NCBI GenBank assembly: GCA_934590165.1
Contig: CAKTOO010000016.1
Coordinates: 4,360 to 68,359 of the forward strand
DNA length: 64,000 bases
Reading direction: 5' to 3'
Source: an uncultured Dysosmobacter sp.
GTDB taxonomy: Bacteria; Bacillota; Clostridia; Oscillospirales; Oscillospiraceae
The notes beneath the pieces are model-generated. The model had not been told where the DNA came from, did not search any database, and saw nothing but the letters and a program-made list of their open reading frames with translations. This document shows, one piece after another, positions 41,584-51,003 of this stretch. A program made the translations under genes and the position numbers. Numbering within the stretch: the stretch's first letter is position 1; every line of letters begins with the position of its first letter.

Positions 41584-43379
41584 CCATGCCGGATTTATCC
41601 TGCGAATACTTTGACGAGGCGGCGGGCCGGTTTGTCTGCGACTTCGTGGAGAGGCTGCCCACCACAGATACCGGAAAACCATTCAGCCTGTACGAGTGGC
41701 AGCAATCCGCTATCATGGACTTTTACGGCTCCATGGAGACAGACGAAGAGACCGGTGAGCGTCTTCGGAAGTACTGGTATCTGTACTTAGAGATCCCCAA
41801 GAAAAACGGCAAGAGCGAGCTGGCGGCCGCTCTTGGTATTTACCATTTGTTTGCGGACGGCGAGCTGAACGCCGAGGTCTACATCTGCGCGGCTGATAAA
41901 AATAACGCCGGCATTGTATTCAACGCTGCGGTATTTATGCTCCGCACAGCGGCATGGACCGCTAAAATGGTGGCCCGCGGTGAGCTGAAGATCATCGATT
42001 CCCAAAAGCGCGTGGAGTATCGCCAGCGGATGCGGACCGGAAACGGTGGATACAGGTGGATCACCGTCGGAAAGATGGTCGTTCTGTCAAGCGAGGCCTT
42101 TTCCAAGCACGGATACAAACCAAGCTGCGTGATCTTTGACGAGCTCCATGCGCAACCCAATCGCGCGATGTGGGACTTTATGACATTTGGCTCCGGCTCC
42201 GGCCGGAAGCAGCCGGTTTGGATCGTGCTGACCACTGCCGGCGACGACCCAGACCGAAAATCCATCGGCTGGGAAATTCACCAGAAAGCCGTTGCTATTC
42301 GAGATGCCAGGCAGTTGCGGCGCATCCAGGCGAAGGGCGGCGATGTCCGCCAGGTACTTTCTCTCCGCCATGTGGAGCAAGAGGACCTGGAAACGGCACA
42401 GGAAGACCTTTTGGCACAGGATTTGTCAAACTGGCTGCCGGTGCTCTACGGTCTGACCGCCATATTCGGTGATGACCCGGACGATCTGGACAAAATCGAC
42501 ATCTGGGATGAGAACCTTTGGTATCTGTGCAACCCGTCTTTGGGAAAGCACCTGAAGCTGCGGACGCTTCGCTTGGAGGCCAGGAGCGCCAAGCTGAATG
42601 AGGCGGATGAGAAGCTATTCCGCTGGCTCCGCCTGAATCAGTGGATCTCCACCAAGGCGGTGAGCTGGATCTCTCTGACGCTTTACGATAAGTGCCAGTG
42701 GGGCCCAAGCAAGAAAGCGGAGCGGGAGGAGTTCCTGAAGCAGCTGCGCGGGAAGATCTGTTACGGCGGCGTGGACCTGTCCACCAGCCGGGATATGACG
42801 GCCTTTGTGCTGCTGTTCCCGCCCCAGCTGGGACTGGACGCGGCGGTGCTGCTGCCCACCATCTGGCGCCCGGGAGGCACCGTTCTGGAGGCAGAGAAGC
42901 GGGATCATGTCCCATACCGGGATTGGGCCCGGGCCGGTTTCCTGCGGCTCTGCGAGGGCGACACCATCGACTATGACGATGTGGAAAACGCCATAAAGGA
43001 GGCGGCTGAGCTCTACGACCTGCGGCAGGTTGGATTTGACCCCTATCTGAGCCGGACCATCACCCAGCGGCTGACGCCGTATGTGGATGTCATCGAGATC
43101 CCACAGGACCTGAAGAACATGAGCCCGGCCATGAAGGAGACCGACATGATGATGGCCAACCATCAGCTGCTCCACGTCCATAACACCTGCTTCCGCTGGA
43201 CCTTCGGCAATGTGCGGTGCTACGAGGACGGAAACGGTAACCTGAAGCCGCAGAAGCACCGCTCCATCGGCCGCATCGACCCCACGGTGGCTTCCATTAT
43301 CGTGGTGGCGGTGTGGATGATTATGCGGAATGTAGAAACTTTTGATAAAAAACACCTGGGAGAAGATTGGGGGCTATGA
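41577..43379 (+). CDS. terL: Terminase large subunit
   Basis: 600 aa, Terminase_1-type ATPase and nuclease. Walker A LEIPKKNGKS is at 71-80 and Walker B CVIFDE near 185. The nuclease half starts about residue 395 with GGVDLSTSRDMTAFVLLF, whose Asp is an expected metal ligand, and a later acidic residue is in VGFDPYL. It packages DNA into the portal. It overlaps terS by seven bases; the ATG at 41586 is an alternative start. Confidence 0.95.
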   Translation: MLTMPDLSCEYFDEAAGRFVCDFVERLPTTDTGKPFSLYEWQQSAIMDFYGSMETDEETGERLRKYWYLYLEIPKKNGKSELAAALGIYHLFADGELNAEVYICAADKNNAGIVFNAAVFMLRTAAWTAKMVARGELKIIDSQKRVEYRQRMRTGNGGYRWITVGKMVVLSSEAFSKHGYKPSCVIFDELHAQPNRAMWDFMTFGSGSGRKQPVWIVLTTAGDDPDRKSIGWEIHQKAVAIRDARQLRRIQAKGGDVRQVLSLRHVEQEDLETAQEDLLAQDLSNWLPVLYGLTAIFGDDPDDLDKIDIWDENLWYLCNPSLGKHLKLRTLRLEARSAKLNEADEKLFRWLRLNQWISTKAVSWISLTLYDKCQWGPSKKAEREEFLKQLRGKICYGGVDLSTSRDMTAFVLLFPPQLGLDAAVLLPTIWRPGGTVLEAEKRDHVPYRDWARAGFLRLCEGDTIDYDDVENAIKEAAELYDLRQVGFDPYLSRTITQRLTPYVDVIEIPQDLKNMSPAMKETDMMMANHQLLHVHNTCFRWTFGNVRCYEDGNGNLKPQKHRSIGRIDPTVASIIVVAVWMIMRNVETFDKKHLGEDWGL

Positions 43380-43660
43380 ATCTTTTGGATGATATCAAAA
43401 CGAAACCTGTTCCGACGATTCTGACCAATGTAATGTCGGCAGAAAAACGAGCGAAACGAAAGCTCCGGCGGCAGACCCGGCGAAACGCGCTGCTGAAGAC
43501 GCTGGGAATGTATTTGGACGACCTGCTCCTGCTTGGCGGCGGCGCGTGCTTCATCGCCGGAGCGGTTTTGAAGTGGGGCGCGGCAGAGGCGTTGGGCGTG
43601 GCCGGAATGAGCCTGGTGGCTTACGCCGTGATCGTGGCCAGGGCCGGACGGCGGAGGTGA
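43376..43660 (+). CDS. Small membrane protein between terL and portal
   Basis: 94 aa. A basic N-terminal half (SAEKRAKRKLRRQTRR) is followed by a hydrophobic stretch of about 40 residues that could form two helices, then ARAGRRR. Similar small proteins are often found here in Clostridia phages, without known function. ATG overlaps the terL stop. Confidence 0.6.
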   Translation: MNLLDDIKTKPVPTILTNVMSAEKRAKRKLRRQTRRNALLKTLGMYLDDLLLLGGGACFIAGAVLKWGAAEALGVAGMSLVAYAVIVARAGRRR

Positions 43661-43664
43661 TGGC

Positions 43665-44891
43665 ATGCTTTTGCGCAGATCCATGGCTCCGCCCAGGAAT
43701 GTGAGCTATTCCACGCTGAGCTGGGAAGATGTCAACCAAAAGTTCCGCGACCTGTTCCTATCCGGCGGCGAATACGACACCGGCATCCTGGGCGCGGAGC
43801 GCCTTTCCCCTGTGGCGGCAGCTCACCGCATTTTGTGCAATGACTTCGGAATGATCCCGTTTTCCGTCTATCAGAAGGACGGCGACGCCCGTATCCCGCA
43901 AAGCGTGCCCGAATTGGACACCGTTTTTAAAAGCCGTCCCAATGACAATATGACCCCATACATGGCGCAGCGTACCGTGATGTCCAACGCTTTTTGGCAT
44001 GGCTTCGGCGCCATGTGGAACCGCCGGGACCCTTTTGGACAGATCGTGGAGCGCATCCCGCTTCCCTCAGACTGCTGCACGGTGCGGCAGGATAAGGAGA
44101 CCGGGCAGTATTTTTACGACTACAACGTGGACGGTGTAAGCCGCACCTTTTCCGGATATGAGCTGAGCTTCCTGTTCTTCGAAAGCTACGACGGCATCCG
44201 CGGGCGTGGATTCTTGCAGCTGGCCAAGGAAACTGTTGGCGCAGAAGGCGCCGCCCAGCAATATGGGCGGAAGTTCTACCAGAACGGCGCCATGATCTCC
44301 GGCATCGTGGAGGTGGACGACGACCTTGGCCAGCCGGAGCGGGACCGGGTGCGTGAGTCATTCGCCAATTACAATCCCTACGGAGACGACGCTTTTAAGG
44401 TCGCTGTGCTGACCCGAGGATACAAGTACACGCCCATCGGGCTGAACCAGCGGGACGCCCAGTACATCGAGAGCCGCTCCTTTGGCGTGGAGGAGGTCAG
44501 CCGCTTCACAGGCATCCCAAAGCACATGCTCCAAAGCGGAAAGGAATCCTATGAGAGCAATGCCCAGCAGCGGGTGGTGTTCGTCCAGGATACCCTGGTC
44601 CCCTACGTGACCCAGTGGGAGCAGGAAAACACCTACAAGTGCCTGCTGGATGACCAGCGGGCCAAGGGCCTGTATTTCCGCGGAAATGTCTCCGTTCTGC
44701 TGCGGGGAGACGACAAGTCCCGGGCGGAGTTCTATGAGAAGATGATCCAAAACACGGTCATGAATCCGGACGAGTGCCGTGCCTTGGAGGAGCGGGACTC
44801 CATTCCTGGCGGGCTCGGGAAACAGTTCCTGGTGACAAAAAATCTGGGCTCCCTGGAGTCCGTACTGAGAGGAGATGCGAACAATGGTTGA
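43665..44891 (+). CDS. Portal protein (HK97 family)
   Basis: 408 aa of the Phage_portal family. Blocks: LSPVAAAHRILCNDFGMIPF near residue 46, ESYDGIRGRGFLQLAKETVG near 170, and FGVEEVSRFTGIPKHMLQ near 273. Forms the dodecameric vertex through which DNA passes. Overlaps the protease start by eight bases. Confidence 0.95.
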   Translation: MLLRRSMAPPRNVSYSTLSWEDVNQKFRDLFLSGGEYDTGILGAERLSPVAAAHRILCNDFGMIPFSVYQKDGDARIPQSVPELDTVFKSRPNDNMTPYMAQRTVMSNAFWHGFGAMWNRRDPFGQIVERIPLPSDCCTVRQDKETGQYFYDYNVDGVSRTFSGYELSFLFFESYDGIRGRGFLQLAKETVGAEGAAQQYGRKFYQNGAMISGIVEVDDDLGQPERDRVRESFANYNPYGDDAFKVAVLTRGYKYTPIGLNQRDAQYIESRSFGVEEVSRFTGIPKHMLQSGKESYESNAQQRVVFVQDTLVPYVTQWEQENTYKCLLDDQRAKGLYFRGNVSVLLRGDDKSRAEFYEKMIQNTVMNPDECRALEERDSIPGGLGKQFLVTKNLGSLESVLRGDANNG

Positions 44892-45588
44892 TATTCCCCT
44901 GCGGGGGCAGCTGTGGGACAACGACAGCGCCGACATTCTGCGCTGGTGCGGATGGCGGGACATTACGGCCCCCATGGACATCCAAGCGGCGCTGGACGCT
45001 GCCGGCGGCGATGAGGTGACCGTGCTCATCAACTCCCCCGGCGGTGACATGACCGTTGGCGCGGAGATCCGCTCCATGCTGCGGCGGTACAGCGGCAAGA
45101 CCACGGCTCTTTTCCAGGGCTACGGCGCTTCCGCTGCCACACTGGCGGCGTCCGCCTGCACGGTGATCCAGAGCGAACCGGGGGCGCTGCTGTGCTACCA
45201 CAATCCCAGCGGCGGCGCGGAGGGCGATTACCGGGAAATGCGGCGGTCCGCCCAGGCGCTGAAAAATGCCAGGGACTGCGTGCTGGAAATGTACGAGGCC
45301 CGTCAAGGCACCAAGTCTCGGGAGGAGCTTATCGCCTTGATGGACAAGGATACCTGGATCTCTCCCGGTGAGGCTAAGGAATACGGCCTAATCGATGAGA
45401 TCGTGGGACTTGGCAGCCAGACGGCGGACCCGGCCGCATTCGTCGCGGCGGTCGGTGGCCGGTACATTCTGACCGATGCCATGCGGCAGGCATACATGGA
45501 CCACGTGGCGGCGGAGCGGGATGCCTCCGCCAAGCAGGAAACAGCAAGACGCGACCTGGCTCATATTCGGGCGCTTGCAAGTTATTAA
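44884..45588 (+). CDS. Head maturation protease (ClpP-like)
   Basis: 234 aa. ClpP fold with Ser83 in GYGASAAT, His106 in LLCYHNPSGG and a later Asp; INSPGGDMTVG precedes the serine. Processes scaffold and capsid during maturation. I use the ATG at 44884, nine bases after GAGAGGAG; the ATG at 44875 is too close to that site. Confidence 0.93.
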   Translation: MVDIPLRGQLWDNDSADILRWCGWRDITAPMDIQAALDAAGGDEVTVLINSPGGDMTVGAEIRSMLRRYSGKTTALFQGYGASAATLAASACTVIQSEPGALLCYHNPSGGAEGDYREMRRSAQALKNARDCVLEMYEARQGTKSREELIALMDKDTWISPGEAKEYGLIDEIVGLGSQTADPAAFVAAVGGRYILTDAMRQAYMDHVAAERDASAKQETARRDLAHIRALASY

Positions 45589-45610
45589 TTTTTGAAAGGC
45601 AGGTAACGAA

Positions 45611-46915
45611 ATGGATTTCATGGCAAAAATCACGGAGCTGCGGGCGCAGAAAAAGCAGCTGGCGGACCAGGCGGAAACCCTGGTGAAGGACGGTAAGCTG
45701 GATGACCTGGATAATATCACCCAGCAGATGACCGATCTGAACGGAAATATCGAGAAGCTGGAGCGCGCGATGGACGCTGCCCGCGCCAATGCCGCGCCTG
45801 TGGATAGCGCGTATGACGGCGTGCTCCACGATGGTGAGAAGGGTAAGGCCAAGGACGAAAAGGGCAAGGACCTGAAAGTGTTCTCCTCCCTGGGTGAGCA
45901 GCTGAAAGCTATTTATGCTTTCCGCAAGAACGGCGTGAAGGATGAGCGCCTGCAGCAGGTGAATAACGCGGTGCTGGGCAGCAACGAGGGCACCGGCGCC
46001 GATGGTGGCTTTGCTCTGCAGACGGACTTTGCCGGCCAGATCCTGGAGAGCGCTGTGGAGCAGAGCCCGCTGCTGAACCGCCTGGACCGCTATACCTGCT
46101 CCAGCGCGGCCAATGCCATGCGTTGGCTGAGCGCTGATGAAACGGATGTGAGCAAATCCGTGTTCGGCGGCGTGCAGATGTACTGGGCCAGCGAGGGCGC
46201 CACGGTGGCGGCCAGCAAGCCTCAGTTCCGGGAGCTGAAAATGGACCTGGAAAAGATGATGGGCTTTGCCTACTGCACCGACGAGATGCTGACAGACGCC
46301 GCCTTCATGACCGGCTTCTTTGGCACGGCCTTTACCCTGGCGGCGGACCGGCTGCTGACGGAGAGCGTCATCTCCGGCGACGGCGTCGGCAAGCCTCTGG
46401 GCATTCTGAATTCCAAAGCCATCATTACCGTGGACAAGGAATCCGGCCAGGCGGCTGGCACGTTCCTGGGCGCAAACGCCATCAAGATGCAGGCCAGGGC
46501 CATGCCCCGCAACCGGGACCGCCTGGTATGGCTGATGCATCCCGACGCGGAGGAGCTGCTGCCCTATCTCTCCATCCAGAGCGGCGAGGCGGCCAAGTTC
46601 CTGTGGAATCCCGAGGGCGGCCTGGGCAACTTCGACACCCAGCGGGTGCTGAACAAGCCCGTGCTGTTTGAGGACAGCTGCTCCGCACTGGGCAGTAAGG
46701 GCGACATCAACCTGGTGGACCCCATGTATTACATCCTGCTGACCAAGGGCACCGCCAAGCAGGATTGGTCCGTGCATGTGGAATTTCTGACGGACCAGAA
46801 CTGCTTCCGCATGGTGTATCGCTGCAACGGCGCGCCCAAGATCGAAAAGCCGCTGACCATCAAGAACAGCGCCAAGACCCGGAGCCCCTTCGTGACCCTG
46901 GCGGCCCGGACGTAA
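45611..46915 (+). CDS. Major capsid protein (HK97 fold)
   Basis: 434 aa. The first ~90 residues are a coiled-coil delta/scaffold domain (ITELRAQKKQLADQAETL), probably removed by the upstream protease. The mature part starts near SNEGTGADGGFALQTDFAGQ and contains MMGFAYCTDEMLTDAAFM and ISGDGVGKPLGIL, family marks. Builds the icosahedral shell. Confidence 0.95.
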   Translation: MDFMAKITELRAQKKQLADQAETLVKDGKLDDLDNITQQMTDLNGNIEKLERAMDAARANAAPVDSAYDGVLHDGEKGKAKDEKGKDLKVFSSLGEQLKAIYAFRKNGVKDERLQQVNNAVLGSNEGTGADGGFALQTDFAGQILESAVEQSPLLNRLDRYTCSSAANAMRWLSADETDVSKSVFGGVQMYWASEGATVAASKPQFRELKMDLEKMMGFAYCTDEMLTDAAFMTGFFGTAFTLAADRLLTESVISGDGVGKPLGILNSKAIITVDKESGQAAGTFLGANAIKMQARAMPRNRDRLVWLMHPDAEELLPYLSIQSGEAAKFLWNPEGGLGNFDTQRVLNKPVLFEDSCSALGSKGDINLVDPMYYILLTKGTAKQDWSVHVEFLTDQNCFRMVYRCNGAPKIEKPLTIKNSAKTRSPFVTLAART

Positions 46916-46925
46916 GGAGGACCAT

Positions 46926-47336
46926 ATGAGACTGAATGACGCATATGTCAGCGCTGTTGCCATGGCGCCGAAGGCCGTGGCCAGCGCCACGCTGACCACT
47001 ACGGGCTTTGTGGATGTCTCGGGCGTGCCGGAGGTGACGTTTCTCATTGCCACCGGCGCACTGACCAAAGGGAAAACACTGACGGTGCAGCTGGTGGCCT
47101 CCGATGTGGCTGAGGGCACCGGCGCTGTGAAAATCGCGGAGCAGGTGTTTACGGCCGAGGAGGCTCTCACCGGCGGCGCCATCGCGGTCGTCAGCTATCT
47201 GCCCGCGGCCGCCAATGGTCGGTATGTTGGCATCAAGTTCAAGCATGACGCCGGCTCCGACGTCAGCTGTTCCGTCACCGCTATGCTCCGCCAGCGGATG
47301 ATCCCCGCGGAGAATAGCTGGTCGGTGAACTACTAA
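46926..47336 (+). CDS. Probable head decoration or capsid accessory protein
   Basis: 136 aa, beta-rich, Ala/Val/Thr-rich (TLTTTGFVDVSGVPEVTFLI). It sits between capsid and connector genes, the usual place for a decoration protein. No distinct family recognised. Confidence 0.6.
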   Translation: MRLNDAYVSAVAMAPKAVASATLTTTGFVDVSGVPEVTFLIATGALTKGKTLTVQLVASDVAEGTGAVKIAEQVFTAEEALTGGAIAVVSYLPAAANGRYVGIKFKHDAGSDVSCSVTAMLRQRMIPAENSWSVNY

Positions 47337-47340
47337 GGCC

Positions 47341-47664
47341 ATGCTGGACGATGTGCGCCGGGCGGAGCTGATGGCGTATTGTAAGATCGATGTTCTTGGG
47401 CCCGGAGAATCCGGGCTGCTAGAACGGTTTTACCGCGCCGCTGTTTTCCGCATCGGCATTCAGGAGCCTCAGCCCGGAACGGAGCGCCGTGACGCCTACG
47501 ACCTTTGCATCAACAGCCTGGTGCTGGATGCATGGGACCACCGGGGCGCCCAGACGGACAGCGTGCAATTTTCCGAAAACAAGGAGCTGCGCCGGCTCAT
47601 CAACCATTTGCAGCTGACGGAGCCTGTGCCCGAATCGGGCACAGGCTCCGGGACGGGAGGCTGA
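47341..47664 (+). CDS. Head-tail connector (gp6-like adaptor)
   Basis: 107 aa, helical, with the pattern LERFYRAAVFRIGI and DLCINSLVLDAWDHRG typical of HK97 gp6-like adaptors. The last residues are Gly/Thr-rich. Lies directly after the decoration gene. Confidence 0.8.
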   Translation: MLDDVRRAELMAYCKIDVLGPGESGLLERFYRAAVFRIGIQEPQPGTERRDAYDLCINSLVLDAWDHRGAQTDSVQFSENKELRRLINHLQLTEPVPESGTGSGTGG

Positions 47665-47665
47665 C

Positions 47666-48019
47666 ATGGCCTATTCCGCAAACGACCTCAAGTGCCGGGT
47701 GGAGCTGCTGCGGCAGGAGTCACGGTCCAACGACCTGAAGGAAACGATCTACGACTACGTTCCGGAGCGAAGTTTCTGGGCGGAGATCGTGCCCACCGGC
47801 GGCCGGCAGGAGACCATTCCGGGAGACATGGACCGCATGGACATCACCCACCGGATCACCTGCCGCCGGTCGGCTGTACCGGAAATCAAAAACGGCATGC
47901 GCATCCGGTTCCGTGGCCAGGACTACGAGGTCCTGTACGCCTATCCCAACTACAAACGGACCGGTTGGCTGGACATCTATTGCAGACTGGTGGTGGAGCA
48001 TGGTGTCCGTAGTTTTTGA
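47666..48019 (+). CDS. Head closure protein
   Basis: 117 aa, small beta-barrel of the phage head-tail joining family (SPP1 gp16-like): KCRVELLRQESRSNDLKETI, RSFWAEIVPTGGRQ, HRITCRRSAVPEIKNGMRIR. Seals DNA in the filled head. Confidence 0.85.
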   Translation: MAYSANDLKCRVELLRQESRSNDLKETIYDYVPERSFWAEIVPTGGRQETIPGDMDRMDITHRITCRRSAVPEIKNGMRIRFRGQDYEVLYAYPNYKRTGWLDIYCRLVVEHGVRSF

Positions 48020-48413
48020 CGCTTCCGAGCTGAGCCAGTATGCAAAAGATTTGGAGCTGGCGGCAAAAAATACCCCGAACGTCACCAAGTCTTTTTTGCG
48101 AAAGGAAGGCTCTAAACTGCTTCGCCAGACAAAAAAGGATGCCCGCAGCGTAAAAAACAAAACCGGAAAATACCAAAAATCCATCAAGCGCGGCAAGGTT
48201 TATGACTACCAAGGCGCCCAGGCCATTCGGGTATATTCAAACGCACCACACGCACACTTGATCGAAAATGGCCACCGGATGGTGACCCGCGACGGCCGGG
48301 AGGTCGGCTTTGTTCCTGGAAAGCATGTCTTTGAAAAGGCAGGAAAGGCGTTTGAGCCTGCTTTTGTGAAGGACATCGACCAATTGCTGGAGGAATCCCT
48401 CGAAAAATTATGA
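48000..48413 (+). CDS. HK97 gp10-like tail-completion protein
   Basis: 137 aa. Basic protein with the HK97_gp10 pattern: RKEGSKLLRQTKKDARS, HAHLIENGHRMVTRDGREVG, FVPGKHVFEKA. Completes the neck/tail junction. Overlaps the closure gene by 20 bases. Confidence 0.87.
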   Translation: MVSVVFDASELSQYAKDLELAAKNTPNVTKSFLRKEGSKLLRQTKKDARSVKNKTGKYQKSIKRGKVYDYQGAQAIRVYSNAPHAHLIENGHRMVTRDGREVGFVPGKHVFEKAGKAFEPAFVKDIDQLLEESLEKL

Positions 48414-48880
48414 AACTGCAAGCATTGAACCAGGCCATCTGCGGTCTGTACCGCCAGGCACTGGACGAAAGCACCAAGGCGCCCCTGGTGGCGGAGGATG
48501 TGCGGGCTCCTATCACCCGGCCCAGCGGAAAGGTGATGCTGGAGTCCGGCAACGACGTCCGGCTGACCAGCGGCGGCCGGGAGCGGTCCGCCACCTTCCG
48601 CCTGTACTATTTCGCCGCCGACCGGGATAACCCGAAGGCGGAAAACCTGGCGGTGCGGGATGCCATCGGAGAGGCCTTCTTAAACGGTATCCAGGCGGAC
48701 GGCACGTACCTCGGCATTGACGAGGGCGTGCAGTTCGAGGTGGCGGACGGTGTGCTGGAGGCCACCATTGACCTTACCTGGCAGGAGACGCTGCCGGAGG
48801 AAGCGGTGGAGGCCTTCACTGACCTGGAGGCCAGCACAGAACCCATGGAAACCCTAAAACAGACAATGGAGGTAGGCTGA
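48410..48880 (+). CDS. Tail terminator-family protein
   Basis: 156 aa, similar to the phage tail terminator family (DUF6838) of myoviruses: a helical start then SGGRERSATFRLYYFAAD and a beta-rich C-terminus. ATG overlaps the gp10-like stop. It caps the tail tube/sheath before joining to the head. Confidence 0.78.
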   Translation: MKLQALNQAICGLYRQALDESTKAPLVAEDVRAPITRPSGKVMLESGNDVRLTSGGRERSATFRLYYFAADRDNPKAENLAVRDAIGEAFLNGIQADGTYLGIDEGVQFEVADGVLEATIDLTWQETLPEEAVEAFTDLEASTEPMETLKQTMEVG

Positions 48881-48883
48881 TAT

Positions 48884-49966
48884 ATGGCTGTGACACTTCC
48901 CAAGATTTTAATCAAGTTCCAGCAGCTGGCCGCCAGCTTTGTGCAGCGGTCAGAGCGGGGCATTGCCATTCTGATCCTCCGGGACGACACGGAGGGCGGC
49001 AATGGCTACGCCGCCTACACGGACGCCACGGAACTGACAGACGCTTCCTACACGGACGCCAACAAGCAGGCCATCACCGACGCCATGCGCTTCGGCCCCC
49101 TGCGTGTGGGCGTCGCCAAAATCGGCAGTACGGACGAGCTGGCAGCGGGCCTGGCGCTGGTAACCGCCCAGGAGAAAACCGGATGGATCACCGTGGTGGA
49201 CGGCACCAGCACGGACTGGACGGCACTGGTGACCTGGATCAAAGCCCGGGAGGCGGAAGACAAGAGCTGGAAGGCTGTTGTTTACAATGCCACGGCGCCG
49301 GATTCCATGCATGTGGTCAACTTTGTCAACACCAGCGTGACCTTTGCGGACGCCCGGGGCCAGAAGACCGGAAGCTCCTATACGCCGTCCCTTGTGGGGC
49401 TGCTGGCGGCCTGCAACGTGGAGCGCGGCGCCACCAACTACCTGTGCTCTAATCTGAGCCGGGTGGAGGTTCCGGAAAACCCAGACACGGTGGTGGGCAC
49501 CGGGAAATTCATCCTCATCAACGATGATGACGAGGTCCGGGTGGGCGTGGATGTGAACTCCCTGACCACCACGGACGGCAAGACCAAGACGGAGGACATG
49601 AAGTACATTGATACGGTGGAGGCCATGGACCTGCTGCGGGACGACATTGCCCGGACCTTCCGGGAGAACTACATGGGCCAGTACCGCAACAGCCTGACCA
49701 ACCAGATGCTGTTCATCTCCGCCGTCAACTACTATTTCCAGCAGCTGGCCGCCAGCGACATCCTGGACCCGGAGCATGAGAACTCCGTGGAGGTGGATGT
49801 GGCCGCCCAGCGGTCCGCCTGGCTGGGCTCCGGCAAGAGCGAGGCCGCCGAGTGGGACGACGCCACGGTGCGGTCCAACACCTTCAAGCGGACGGTGTAT
49901 CTGGCGGGCGACGTAAAGATCCTGGGCTCCATGGCAAACCTGGAGTTCCAGGTGACGCTGGCATAA
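48884..49966 (+). CDS. Contractile tail sheath protein
   Basis: 360 aa, sheath family (PBSX XkdK-like). Blocks: FQQLAASFVQRSERGIAILI near the N-terminus, and FRENYMGQYRNSLTNQMLFI and GDVKILGSMANLEFQVTL at the C-terminus, which forms the inter-subunit arm. It defines the phage as a myovirus. Confidence 0.92.
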   Translation: MAVTLPKILIKFQQLAASFVQRSERGIAILILRDDTEGGNGYAAYTDATELTDASYTDANKQAITDAMRFGPLRVGVAKIGSTDELAAGLALVTAQEKTGWITVVDGTSTDWTALVTWIKAREAEDKSWKAVVYNATAPDSMHVVNFVNTSVTFADARGQKTGSSYTPSLVGLLAACNVERGATNYLCSNLSRVEVPENPDTVVGTGKFILINDDDEVRVGVDVNSLTTTDGKTKTEDMKYIDTVEAMDLLRDDIARTFRENYMGQYRNSLTNQMLFISAVNYYFQQLAASDILDPEHENSVEVDVAAQRSAWLGSGKSEAAEWDDATVRSNTFKRTVYLAGDVKILGSMANLEFQVTLA

Positions 49967-49976
49967 GGAGGCACAT

Positions 49977-50402
49977 ATGAGCAAAACCACAAAGACCCTG
50001 CACGGCAGCTGCGGCGAAGTGTTTGTCAACGGCGTCCGGCGCCCCATGGCCACCAAGATTGAGGTGAAGATCACCGGCAATTTCACGGACCAGGACGTCT
50101 GCGGTGACTACGGTACCTATCCCATCTACAACGGATATTCCATTGAGGGCAGCATCGAGGAGCTGAAGACGGACAGCGAGCTGGAGCTGGCCATTGTGAA
50201 GGGCTACGAGACCGGCGTGATGCCGGACATCCTTCTGATGACCTCCCTCCGCAATCCCGCCACCAAAAAGACGGAGCGGTGGAGCGTCAGCAGCGTGGTG
50301 TTCACCGAGGCCGCCCTGGCCAATATCGAGGCTAAGAATCCTGTGAGCCAGTCTCTGCCCTTTAAGGCGGAGAAGGTGACCAATCTGGAGGCGATCCGAT
50401 GA
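49977..50402 (+). CDS. Tail tube protein (XkdM-like)
   Basis: 141 aa. Pattern CGEVFVNGVRRPMATKIEVK and IYNGYSIEGSIEELKTDSEL typical of PBSX XkdM tube proteins. Forms the inner tube under the sheath. Next to the chaperone gene with a four-base overlap. Confidence 0.92.
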   Translation: MSKTTKTLHGSCGEVFVNGVRRPMATKIEVKITGNFTDQDVCGDYGTYPIYNGYSIEGSIEELKTDSELELAIVKGYETGVMPDILLMTSLRNPATKKTERWSVSSVVFTEAALANIEAKNPVSQSLPFKAEKVTNLEAIR

Positions 50403-50812
50403 GCAGGATGACCTTTGACGAATTCCTGCGGCGGAAAGACCAGCGGGACGCAGACCGGGTGAAGGTTGGCGAGCTGGAAGTGCCCGGCGGTATGACGCTG
50501 GAGGCACGGATGCCGGGCCGTCAAGCGGTGCTGGAGCTGTACGGCGAGATGCAGGCGGCGGACACGCCCCTGGACATGCTGGAGGCCGGCAAGCACGCCC
50601 TGTACGCCGTGTGTCCCCAGCTGCAAAGCAAGGAGCTCCAGGACGCCCTGGGGGCGGCGGAGGACCCTATGTCCGTGTTGGACGCGCTGTTTTCTGTACG
50701 GGAGCAGGACATTTTGGGCGGCCGGGCGCTGCGCTTCCTTGGACTGCTCCCGGAGAAAGTTTTGCCGGATGCTGACACGCCGGACGCCGGCGCCGAGACC
50801 GTAAAAAATTAA
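50399..50812 (+). CDS. Tail assembly chaperone, short form (XkdN-like)
   Basis: 137 aa read to the TAA at 50810. Helical protein with TFDEFLRRKDQRDADRVKVG and ALYAVCPQLQSKELQDALG. It ends ETVKN immediately after the slippery run A AAA AAT. Binds the tape measure during tail assembly. Confidence 0.88.
   Translation: MSRMTFDEFLRRKDQRDADRVKVGELEVPGGMTLEARMPGRQAVLELYGEMQAADTPLDMLEAGKHALYAVCPQLQSKELQDALGAAEDPMSVLDALFSVREQDILGGRALRFLGLLPEKVLPDADTPDAGAETVKN
50803..50809 (+). other. -1 ribosomal frameshift site
   Basis: Heptamer AAAAAAT in phase A-AAA-AAT, two bases before the stop of the short chaperone. Slipping back one base continues in an open frame for 65 more residues. Confidence 0.8.
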
Positions 50813-51003
50813 TTGCCCGCGACCCCACCATGGGGCTGTTCGCCTTTTTCGCCGCCAGGGGCGTGCCCCTCAGCGCCCTGGCGGCCTGCAGCCCGGCTGA
50901 GCTTGGCTTTTTGGCGGGGGCGCGGGCACTGTACTATGAGGAGACCATGGGGCTGATCGCCGGGACCATCGCAAAACTGCTGCCGGGAGGTGACACGGAG
51001 TGA
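50806..51003 (+). CDS. Tail assembly chaperone, frameshift extension
   Basis: Open -1 frame beginning KLIARDPTMGLFAFFAARG and ending LLPGGDTE at the TGA at 51001-51003. There is no good start of its own. The fused product would be 201 aa. This G/GT-type arrangement is standard in tailed phages between tube and tape-measure genes, and the sequence content (RDPTxGLF, FFAARGVPLSAL) is of the expected type. Confidence 0.82.
   Translation, partial: KLIARDPTMGLFAFFAARGVPLSALAACSPAELGFLAGARALYYEETMGLIAGTIAKLLPGGDTE

Noticed and set aside
45374..47182. Very long minus-strand open frame opposite protease, capsid and decoration genes
   Set aside because: It is a shadow of GC-rich coding sequence; the plus strand encodes recognised head proteins with ribosome sites and overlaps.
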